Shown one piece after another: positions 55,293 through 64,000 of a stretch of 64,000 bases of DNA. Numbering within the stretch: position 1 is the stretch's first letter; every line of letters starts with the position of its first letter. This stretch comes from Isoetes taiwanensis. Its lineage: Eukaryota; Streptophyta; Lycopodiopsida; Isoetales; Isoetaceae. The notes beneath the pieces were generated by a model. The model saw nothing but the letters and a program-made list of their open reading frames with translations. It was not told the DNA's origin and searched no databases. Made by a program: the position numbers and the translations under genes. The DNA lies in NCBI GenBank assembly GCA_021234155.1, contig JAJEKV010000014.1, forward strand, positions 12,377,836 through 12,441,835, given 5' to 3'.

Positions 55293-55867
55293 AAATGTTG
55301 AAGGTGTTTTTGGCAAAACCTTCAACCTCATTGGTTTAGAACCTCCAGGTTGCTTAAGGCAACCACTTTGTGTGAGAAATCTCCAAAAGCAAAGCACAAA
55401 TTGTGAACCACTTTCCCAAATCAAAAAAAAAAAATTGTCCTTAGAAAGAATGATGCCATTTGCAAGCAAGCAAAGATTTGACCATGATTTCAAATGCCAA
55501 AGCTACCTAAGATCCTAAGGAATGCTATGCAAAAAGTCAGATGTCTTATGAACATCACAAATCACTCAAATATGCATTTCTGATTGAGTCAAAACTTGGT
55601 CAATATCCCTGGCAGAGAGTGATTTTCTGCAAATCCAAAAATCTATATTCTTTTTGTGTTTTGATGCTTGGATCTCCTTTCAATATATCTGCACATAATG
55701 ATCAAATACTTTTTTTGCATAAACAGGTGCTAAATATGCTGAGATCTTGGAATTTAGTCTGACAAACTGTCACAGTCTGAAAACAGCAAGCAAAATTTTG
55801 TGAAATCGACTTTTGTGGGCACTTTTTTTTGTTTTGGAATGCCACGGCTCTATTGCTTTAGCAATAG

Positions 55868-55993
55868 AACCGACATCCCTTGGATGGGGACGCCTCACCT
55901 CACATCTCCTATTTATTCTGCCTCTTCTTCCATGTTCATTCATCGGCGTTCTCTTGAGCTAGTATTCTCCTCCTTCTTTGTCCTACCAGTTTC
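55868..55993 (+). repeat. 126-bp direct repeat, first copy in S1
   Basis: Identical to 61021-61146 except for one base (CATCCC against CATTCC). It includes the second 5' hairpin and the CATCGGCGTTCTC block, which resembles CATCGGCGCTTCC in S2 at 31293. Confidence 0.9.
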
Positions 55994-58900
55994 TTTATTC
56001 TAGTCTATCTTTTCTAGCTTCATATCGATTAGGTTATGTTTTGAGAAAGGCTAATTCCATTTGTTTTGTTTGCACGATCTTACGTCAGTGTTTAACTGTT
56101 GCATGGCTGTTTCTCTCTGCATAGCTTGAATAGGGAGAGTTCAAGAGCTTTTTCTTGGTCGGATGTAGCTTATCGCCTCGATTATGATCCTGAGGGATCT
56201 TGACCACGTAGTGCAACATAGCTGGTGCAGGACGGCTGTTAAGCCAAGACACTTATCTATGCAAGGGTTGCATCGGTTCCGGGCGACGATCTGTTGTATG
56301 CAAGACCATGGATCTGCAATCATGAGCTTCAAATCGGGAGCTGTTTTGGTCTGTTTGTTGTGCTTGGTATGGCTGTGTTAGAGCTCTGAAATTTTTGGAT
56401 AGCTTGCTTTTTACCCCTCTAGGCTTTTTTGGGTTTGCTAGCAGAGATCTCTCTGGTTTCTCGAACTGGACTGTTGCCCTTGCCCCTTTCTGCTTCTGGT
56501 CTTTCCTTTTTCTTTCCCTTTTGGTATCGGATCTGCCCTCTGTCTTTGATGGGGCTCTTGCAATGGTCTCGCCAAATCTCTTGAGTTAGGCCTTGCTTTC
56601 GTCTTCTGTTTTTGGATTTGCTTTTGACGGTTTTGGCTGGTTGATCTCTCAAGCTTCCAATCTTGCAACCTGGTTTTGTGCAAGATGAGTATTTCGATTT
56701 GCCTTCTGTTAGATCGATTGGCGGTAGGACTCCACTTAGAACTTTCTTTTTTTGCCTTCCTGGGCTTTCCTGAATTAGTTTTGCGATCATTTTCCATGTG
56801 TGACGTTTTTTGCATGATTTCTCAGTTATGCTTGATTGCTTAAACTTCTAGTCTTGCAATCATCCTGGTTGTGTTAGTCTGATGTTTTGGGTTTCGAATC
56901 GACCTCCTTTAGCCAAATCGTTTGGGTTTGTTGGATGGATTTCGCTCCTATAGCCTCACCTTCTGTATCTCGTCGTTAGTCCCTGATCCTCAGTCTCTAT
57001 CTTGGCCTCAATTTTCCCTTTGTTGCGTATCTGGTAGCGCCTCTGCCTCTGTTCCGCCTTTGCGCCATCGCAGGTTCTTTAGGGAAGGGTTACCTGGCTG
57101 GGGGATACCAGTTCCCACTTCCCCCTATTTATTTTGTTGATTCTAATGGTTTTTTGGTTACATCATCTAGTAGCTTGCTTAGTAGACATCAATTTTTTGG
57201 GCTCTGGATCATCTGCTTTGCACTAAGGAGAGTGTGTTCGTCTCGATACTGATATCTACGACAGTTTTTGAACGAATTGTTGGATAGCTGTTGTGAGGGG
57301 TTCCACAGTTAAGCAAGACTAGGCCAAAAGTTGAATCTGGATTGTTTGGTGAGAGTGCTTCTCCATTGTCTTGGAGACCAAGGTTTGTATCCGGTGTAAA
57401 TTAGTGAGTTTTTTGTGCACTACAACCTGTTGTAGGTTATTATAAGCTTTGTGCACCCACCAAACTTTATATCCCCACTGTGATGTTTCTGTAATAAATC
57501 TCTCTGCGAGTTTGTGATATAAATCCTAACACTAACGCCATTTTTGCACAGGGAAGTTCGATAGTTATTTTTTGTTCTTTCCATGAGATTCTACTAGAGA
57601 AGCGGCACTTCATATTCCATTTAATTCGTCCTAACAATGCCAATGTATGTCTTGTACATGGTTCCGGTGTAGTTTCACGAAGGGTGCCCTAGGGTGTTTT
57701 CGCATTCTGGCTTTCTTCATACATTTAGTTGGGGCATGGGTCAACAACATACTCGGAACGTGCTTATTATTCAGGTGATGTTTTACGTATATTTGGTAGG
57801 TGGTATTCACCGTAGATATTCTCATTTCATCAATTCTTGAGATTTTTACAAAGTTTCTTTCATTTAGTTTCTGTGGTTTTCAACACTCTACACAGTATCT
57901 TTGATGCATATTCTGTCTTTTAGTATAATGCTTGTACTGCATAGCTTTTATTGTGGCTTAAGCCTTTACATGTGCCGAGATGGCTTCATCTAATGCATGA
58001 GCTTCATGCTTTAAGCTTTTACATGTGCGTATATGGTTTCATCCGTTGGGCCTTAAGCTTTTACATATGCCTAGATGGTTTCTGCTTCTCCATATATAAA
58101 TGAGCATTAAATCCATTTTAGTAGTGGTTTCTTTATAGCTCATTTGTTGCATTTGATCTTTGGATCCGCGCTTGGTATATCGTTCGTAGCCTTTCTTGTT
58201 TCAACCTTCGTATGTCTTTATGTTCATCTGAAGTTACCTATCACCCCTTCGTTGAAGTCACATTGAAGTTTCACATTTGTATTGCTTTGCTAGCACTTAC
58301 AAAGTTTGTATGTTGGTTGATCTCGGCAGTTCAGTTTCCCATGGCTAGTAGATCGATGGTAGTTATCATATCATGATTTTATTTCTAGACTAGTTTTCGT
58401 TGGGGGCTCAATATCACGTCTTTCTTGTCATGGTTTGGATGGCATATACTACATGGTCTCATCTGGTCGTCATACTTACTTCTCCCTCTAGTGCATTACA
58501 TGGTTGCTTTTTTCCATGTAGGGAAATATGTGTTGGAGACTGTCCAGAGCATTGCAAGCTGTGGTCATTTTTTGACATTGTTTTGTTGGTTTGGTACACA
58601 CATTTGGATCCTTTTTAAACTACTTGCCTCTGGGATAAGTGTCGTTGGATACGTCATTCACAGCACACGGTCATGTTTATTCCTGTTCTTTTGTTCTTTG
58701 TTCCTTTTTGTCCTGTTCGTTCTATTTGTCTTTGTCGTTATTCGTTTGCCTTGTTTCTCCTACTGTTTCATTTACTTTGCATTGTTTCCCCTGCTGTTTC
58801 ATTTACTTTGCATTGCTTTGGGTCTGGTTCGATGTGCTCAGTGTTCGTGCTCCCTTTGGTGTTGTCGTCGCTAATATATTAGTCTCTAGTATTGTCCTGT

Positions 58901-61020
58901 TTACTGCACGGATCTCGTTCTACTTGACATTCTTTTTCAGCTGCTTTAGTCATGTTTGTCCATATTTCGTCTGGTTGGTCATTAGTTTCATGAGCCTCCA
59001 TGCTCTACCTGTTCCACTCTAAGCAGTTTTTATGTTTCTATTTGTTTTTTACATGATTGTCTCTTGAGATTTTGTCTGTCTTACTCCGTTTTCTACGTTT
59101 CTATAGTTTTCACTTTGGCCCAATTTGGAGTAATTTCTTGTTCATGCTGGTTATGTTCTCATTTGCACTCTGTCGAGATTGCTTATTGGGCATTTATGTG
59201 TGTTTTGCTCTTGTTGCACCTCTCGTAATTTTTCGTGCTCCTTGGCTTGTTTGCACTCGTTATTAGATTCACCCATTTTGTTCTAAGTATCTTGTTTGCC
59301 TCATTCCTCCTAGACATGACACCCCCTTGTACATCTAGTCTTTTCATGAATCTCGTAATATTTGGTACTATTTCTTCAGTTCAAGTTACATCATTATTTC
59401 CATTACTTCTTTTGGTATTTTATGGCTTTATTTTGTTCCTTTGTCTCCTTTTTCATTCCATTGTCGCACTTTGGCATGCTTCTTTAATATTGTTTCTACA
59501 TTTGGTGTCTTTTTTATTTGTGTCTTGACAACCTCTAGTGCTACTTGTCCCATCTTATTTGTTATGGATTGTCCTTTTTTGTTATTTCCCTTGGTTTTCT
59601 TATGCCCTTTCTTTCATTCGTTCTTTCTTGTCGTTGCCATTTTTCACCCTCTTCGTTTCATGATTCCCTTGTTGGGTTTGCTTTAATCCACTATTGAATT
59701 TGTTTTAATAGTTCCGACATGTTCCATTTACTTCCCTTGTATTGCGTGTTGCTCCTTTCTATTTTTTGCTAGCTAAATTAGTTCGGTTTCTCGTATCACT
59801 GTGACGTAATTGCATTTTTCTCTCAAATCGTTTCTTTGTTATTGTTGTTGTTTGATTGTCGTTTTCATAGATTTGTTTGAATTTTTTCATTTTTCACTTT
59901 ATTGTTTTCATTTGTTCACTTGATGTTTTTCGTTGGTTGCACCCTCTACCTCCTTTTCTTTTGCCTTCATTGTCTCATTTATCACTATATGCTCCTCGTT
60001 GTTCCAGTCTTCTAGCCCTCTTTTCTTGCTCCTCTTTCCTCGTTCTCCGTGTTCTCTAATGGCTCCTTTTCACTACATTTTGTTTGACCCTTGTAGTCTC
60101 GTCTCTTCCTTTGATTTCTACTTTTCATGTTCATCTCTTTTTCAGGTCCTCTATTTGGTCCGTGATGTGCCACATCTGCTTGCCTCATCTAGCTCTCCTA
60201 TATGATTGCTTTTTATGTCCCATCGATTCCTAATGTTCCTTCAGATCCTTCCTGTTACAGGAGCTTCATCTTTTCCACTTCTTGGTGTCCCTTTGGCTTC
60301 TGATTACTCCCTCCCTTGTTCATGTTGGCCTTTTGTGCTCTGCCCGCCGACTCTTTTATCTAGCCCTCCTATCCCATTGTTCTCTATTCCTAGATTTGGT
60401 TTGTTCGCTTTATCCCTTATTATCCATTTTATATTTTCTTTGTTCTTCCATTTCGTTAGGCTGTATCCCATAAATACCTTTTCCCTTCTCGAACTGCATT
60501 GTTTGTGTCCATCATTTTTATGTTCCCTCTTTCAGCTTCTCTACAGTATTACGTTGTGTCCTTCATTTTTATGTTCTGTTTTCCATCTTTCTCTTCATTG
60601 TTACATCGTGTCTTTCATTTTCATACATCCCATCATTCGGCTTCTGGCTTCCTTGCTCCTTCTACTTCTTTCTTGCTTCATTGTCTCTATCTTCTCTTTT
60701 TATTCCTTTTTAGCTCCAATTCTTCTTGGTCTCCTCTTCCCCCATTTACTTTGGTTGCCTTGGGTCTCATTTGCTCTCGATGAGCCATCTTCTCTGGTTC
60801 TCTGAGACTCGTTGCTTGCCCGTTCTGCCTCGTTTGTCCCATTGCTTTACTATGGGGTTGTCTCATTATTTGTTTTGGTATCTCTGTTATCTCTCCTATT
60901 CCATTGATGTGTTGTAGTTTAGCCGACATATTTACCATTTTTTCCCTTCATTTTTTCATCTTCTTTTACTCCCGTCAGCTTAGTTTGCTCTGTTCTTGTT
61001 TGGGTAGATTCCTCTTCTAT
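55994..61020 (+). other. Unassigned pyrimidine-rich cargo of S1
   Basis: 5 kb lying between the two 126-bp repeats. Open frames here (for example 60206-60805 and 58425-58874) are long runs of Leu, Phe, Ser, Cys and Pro without start context or domain, as expected from T/C-rich DNA. Short tandem units occur at 57955-58085 (CTTTACATGTGC, three units), 58753-58814 (two 31-bp units) and 60503-60620 (units of about 52 bp). No retroelement gene is seen on either strand. Confidence 0.55.
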
Positions 61021-61146
61021 AACCGACATTCCTTGGATGGGGACGCCTCACCTCACATCTCCTATTTATTCTGCCTCTTCTTCCATGTTCATTCATCGGC
61101 GTTCTCTTGAGCTAGTATTCTCCTCCTTCTTTGTCCTACCAGTTTC
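61021..61146 (+). repeat. 126-bp direct repeat, second copy in S1
   Basis: See the copy at 55868. The sequence on both sides of this copy is unrelated to that around the first. Confidence 0.9.
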
Positions 61147-61373
61147 CCTCACCCTCCCTCCCTAAATGGTTCCCTACATTAGGCCATGTCTATTTTTCCG
61201 TTTTCCATTATTCCATTTTATTGTGGAAGTTGCTCCATTTCTTTTTGGTCGGTTGGTCATCTTTATTTTTTGTCTATCTTTCTACACCTCTGAGGTTGCT
61301 CGCAGCTTCTGACATCCTCCATGTGTCATTTCTATGTTTTTTTTAAGTGTAGAGATTTTGATGCTTCAATTTG

Positions 61374-61650
61374 CTCGGCATGGCACTGTAGCCTCCGATG
61401 CATACTTATTATTATTTTTCTTTCTCGACGTGGCACTGTAGCCTTCGAAGCATATTTATTTTGTTCTTTCTTGGCGTGGCACTGTAGCCTCCAAGGTTTT
61501 CTTCTTTTTCATTTACTCTCGGCATGACAATGTAGCCTCCGAGGCAGCACTAATCAGATGTTTGTCTGCGATGGTCACTCCGTGGACAGTTTCCTGGTTG
61601 GTCGGCTGTTGTTTCTTCCTCGGCGTGGCCTTAGAGCCTCAGAGTGCTAT
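61374..61650 (+). repeat. Degenerate tandem array in S1, about 48-bp period
   Basis: Five units of the form CTCGGCRTGGCACTGTAGCC followed by TCCGARGC start near 61374, 61424, 61470, 61518 and 61618. The spacers are T-rich. Confidence 0.8.
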
Positions 61651-61841
61651 TATATTCTATTTTATACAATTCCAGTTTGGCACAGGCCTTGGCTTAAAGC
61701 TCCTAACTTTCTAATGGGTCATTCTCGTTTTCATATTTTCTAGTGCAGATCTTTTTTGCAGTTCTCTCGGTTGTCAGCGCCATCATGTTTGCAACAGCCC
61801 ACTTCTTGGCCGACGTATGCTGGTGGCATTCAATGAGAGCA

Positions 61842-61922
61842 TTGGCGACAGTTCTTCATTAGGGGTTTCCTCGAAAACCCGAACGGGCAGGGTTTCTCAT
61901 CTCGATGAGGAGCAATAGTTGG
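61842..61922 (+). other. Conserved 3' hairpin, S1 copy
   Basis: TTCTTCAT pairs with ATGAGGAG (G-T pairs allowed), with further pairing outward. Inside are GGGGTTTCCTCG and the helix AAAACCC-GAAC-GGGCAGGGTTT. About 90 nt upstream, GTCAGCGCCATCATGTTTG resembles GCGAGCGCCATCCGTTTTG in S2, so the homology of S1 and S2 extends beyond the hairpin. Confidence 0.75.
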
Positions 61923-64000
61923 TTTTCTCACATTGGCATATACCCATAGCGGAACAATCGTCTTTTATCTAGCACTCTTCAGGTTTTATCATGCTCTCGA
62001 TAAATTGTCTAGTTTCGGAGCATGTTCAGTTTTTCAAGCGTTTCAGATTTTCTATCCCCTAGAAAGATTTTACAAAAGCTCAATGAGAACACCACTTCAC
62101 TTCGGCCACTTGTTTGTGTCATAGGACCCATCCTAGGAATAAATCCTAAAGCTACTTATGTCTTGCAAGCAAGGGGCAGCTACTTAACTGTCAGAGATGC
62201 AATCATGTACTAAAATATGCAGATTTTTGGCTTAAGAATGCAAAGCAAGCAGAAATTTCCATCGGCTCAAAGGAATGTGTATGCTTTTTCAATGATCCTT
62301 CATCTTTTATGCTCTTATCTATATGCATTTCTCATTGCAATTGTCTTATACCTATGCGCAAGCACAAAAAACCTTACTATCTTACTTTCTCAGAATGCAA
62401 AGAAAAAATTATACTCAAATATATCTCCAAGGGTCGGATTTTCATTCATTCAAGAATCACACAGTCATTAAGCAGGATCCCAAGCTCTGTGTCTTGGGTA
62501 CAGGATCAAGTAGGTCTTCAAATCAAGAAATCAGTTGGAAACATCAGGTAATCCATAGATATCCAATGCTTGGAAGGGAAATTCAAGCATAAGTGTTCAA
62601 AACCGGTCTTTCCCAGAGAAAACTTGATCGAATGCTTCGCCCAAAGCCCCCGAAAAACCTCTATGTTGTCTTCCCCCTTTCCAAATTTCTCTGTTTCGAC
62701 CTGTTCTTGGAAAATTTGGGTAGGAATCTTGTCTTTTAGTTCAATCATGTCGTTCTTGGCATGGTACAGGCAGATCCGAAGGCATTTCATAATGATTAAG
62801 TGGTTAATTTTGGGTAAACAGCCGGATCTTGGCATGATAGAGTTTTTAGGGTTCTTGGGAAAACTCTCGATATATCCCACGGGCATTTTATGAGAAAGAA
62901 GACTTGGATACAAAAGGAATAGCACAGTCAGATTATTAAACTGACGTGCTATGCCCACGTGGGATTCGGTCCGTTACTGCCACACACGCCTGGGTGTACC
63001 ACGTGGCGGGGGGAGATTGGACGGGGGAGAGTCTAGGCTTTTTTTTTTTTTTTTTTTTTGGGGGTGTTGGGGTGTTGGGGGTAGGTAGGAAATTTTTTTA
63101 GTTCATGGAGTTTGGCACGGTTCCCAAGGAATCGAAAATAAAGGTCTAAATGAGCCCTTTTTTGAAAATTCCTTTTTGCGAACAAAATCTTTTTTGATGC
63201 ACTATGCCGTGGAAGAATCTTTTTTGCAAAATGAACTCTTTGACTTTTGGACTCAATATGGGGTAAGAACATGGTGAGGTGGCAAGAAGGCAAGGTGAGT
63301 TGGCAAGATGAGAATGACATGGCAATGAGAGATGATGAGGTGTCAAACAAGTTGGCAAGGTATATTTTTTCTAGTCAAAACTTTTGATGAGATGGAAGTG
63401 ATGTGTGTGACACATGTGTGATGATGCGGAAGCATTAGTGATGATGTGGCATGATGACATGTCCCTTTAATGGTCCAAATAACTTATTTAGGAGAAATTT
63501 TGAAGAAAATAAACTTTTTATGAAGGGTGACATGTGTGTGTGATGATATGGAAATGGTTATAACGTGTATGATGATTTGGCAACTTTTGAGTGGTGACAA
63601 GGGTCAATTTGGCACTAGTGCATATAGAATTGCAAACTTTAGGCAATAAGTTGATCCTTTGACTTTTCTTGACTTCCTTAGGAATTTTTGCACTTTCTCT
63701 CTCCATTTTGACTTTTAGAGAGAGAATTTGACTCTAGATCATGGAGATGGCCAAATCGAGTGGAATTTTTTGCTTTTTACAAGATGGTGGTGGCATGATG
63801 GATGTGTGAAGTGTGAATGGTATATGAATGACATGTTTTGACTAGAAAATTTTCCTTTGCCAATTTGCTATAGGATATGAAGGCTAGGCATGGAATTTGG
63901 AGGCATATGGGATCTTTTGCATAGGAGAAGAGATGATGAGCTCAAGAGATGGATCATGTGAAATAGTCATGCCAAGAATCTCAATAGTGAAACCACATGC

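Larger units (their letters stand above)
55841..62135 (+). mobile_element. Insertion S1, 6.3 kb non-coding retroelement-like element
   Basis: It is flanked by GGAAT (55836-55840 and 62136-62140) inside LTR A3; the LTR continues seamlessly on the other side, as in A2. It starts GCCACGGC, then the stem TCTATTGC-TTTA-GCAATAGA and a second stem CATCC-CTT-GGATG. The 81-nt hairpin shared with S2 and the LINE is at 61842-61922. No transposon protein is detectable. The plus strand is very pyrimidine-rich from 58 to 61 kb. It contains a 126-bp direct repeat and several short tandem arrays. It could have carried captured genomic or transcript sequence (inference). Confidence 0.75.
24491..64000 (-). mobile_element. 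Gypsy LTR retrotransposon G (Tat-like), heavily nested; 5' end outside window
   Basis: The 3' LTR is 24491-33317 (split by copia E), the interior is 33318-55295 (split by a LINE that is itself split by element F), and the 5' LTR is 55296 to beyond 64000 (split by insertion S1). The minus-strand gene order is gag (53.9-55.3 kb), protease (37.4-37.9 kb), pre-RT RNase H, RT, degenerate RNase H and integrase (34.1 kb), the same as B and F. The outer four bases of the 3' LTR are missing at the junction with LTR D, so target duplications cannot be checked. All genes carry frameshifts. Confidence 0.85.
55296..64000 (-). repeat. LTR A3, 5' LTR of element G, interrupted by S1 and cut by the window edge
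   Basis: The LTR parts are 55296-55840 and 62136-64000. It starts TGTTGAAGGTG and follows LTR A2 closely, with near-identity in the last 200 bases of the window (TTGGAGGCATATGGGATC onward). A 23-base T run lies near 63038-63060. Roughly 0.2 kb of LTR should remain beyond the window. Confidence 0.85.

Noticed and set aside
58425-59022. Overlapping hydrophobic open frames
   Set aside because: Same pyrimidine-rich composition effect, with 31-bp tandem repeats inside.
60206-60805. 199-codon hydrophobic open frame (possible membrane protein)
   Set aside because: It lies in T/C-rich DNA where both neighbouring plus-strand frames are also open. It is only Leu, Phe, Ser, Cys and Pro runs with no start context or domain.
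55841-62135. Helitron (gene-capturing element)
   Set aside because: It has a 5-bp target duplication, does not begin with TC or end with CTRR, and its hairpin is about 200 bp from the end instead of 10-12 bp.

Overview
This 64 kb window is repeat-rich plant nuclear DNA. It looks like intergenic sequence from a large genome, and a gymnosperm is my best guess (inference). Nearly every base can be assigned to nested retrotransposons. I find no intact host gene; the only candidate is a small two-exon gene fragment at 22.8-23.2 kb. There is no bacterial operon, CRISPR array, rRNA gene or tRNA gene.

Layout from left to right. (1) 1-2541: the start of a minus-strand Ty3/gypsy element whose body lies left of the window (primer site at 86-102, truncated 5' LTR 'A1' at 106-2105), joined to a plus-strand fragment of a LINE ORF1. 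(2) 2542-22746: gypsy element B (minus strand, LTRs of 1.89 kb). Next to its gag start it carries element C (10887-20815, plus strand, 9.9 kb, TSD AGTTC), a large non-coding LTR element with an array of five structured hairpins in its leader and a 305 bp MITE in its 5' LTR only. (3) 22747-23409: a short non-TE island with a possible spliced gene fragment. (4) 23410-24490: a truncated, oppositely oriented B-like LTR (D). (5) 24491-64000: gypsy element G (minus strand, LTRs about 2.57 kb, 5' LTR running off the window). G's 3' LTR contains a complete but dead copia element E (26985-33237, TSD TATCT), which itself carries a 698 bp insertion S2 (31147-31844, TSD ACAAGAT). G's protease region is split by a LINE (37946 to about 53.9 kb, minus strand). 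That LINE is split by gypsy element F (42189-53073, TSD AGCTC). G's 5' LTR is split by a 6.3 kb insertion S1 (55841-62135, TSD GGAAT).

Elements B, F and G belong to one lineage related to Ogre/Tat/Athila. They share a primer-binding site that fits tRNA-Gln, up to three tandem CCHC knuckles in Gag, a DGGS protease, a DDE integrase with a GPY module, and an unusual order of domains. A catalytically complete-looking RNase H domain lies between the protease and the reverse transcriptase, while the ordinary post-RT RNase H has lost its catalytic acidic residues. The order Gag-PR-RNH-RT-(degenerate RNH)-IN is seen independently in all three copies, and in F the stretch from Gag to RT is one open frame.

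The second striking system is RNA-structural. The LINE 3' UTR and the non-coding insertions S1 and S2 all carry the same hairpin of about 81-85 nt near their 3' ends. Its core is conserved, its outer stems covary, and its capping tetraloop switches between TTCG, GAAC and GAAA. S1 and S2 also share 5' terminal hairpins. This suggests a LINE machinery with non-autonomous passengers, one of which carries about 5 kb of unrelated DNA.

All coding regions carry frameshifts, stops or insertions except the 732-codon F frame, so nothing here looks autonomous today. Relative insertion order from nesting: G, then the LINE, then F; E into G's LTR, then S2 into E; S1 into G's other LTR; B, then C, then the MITE.
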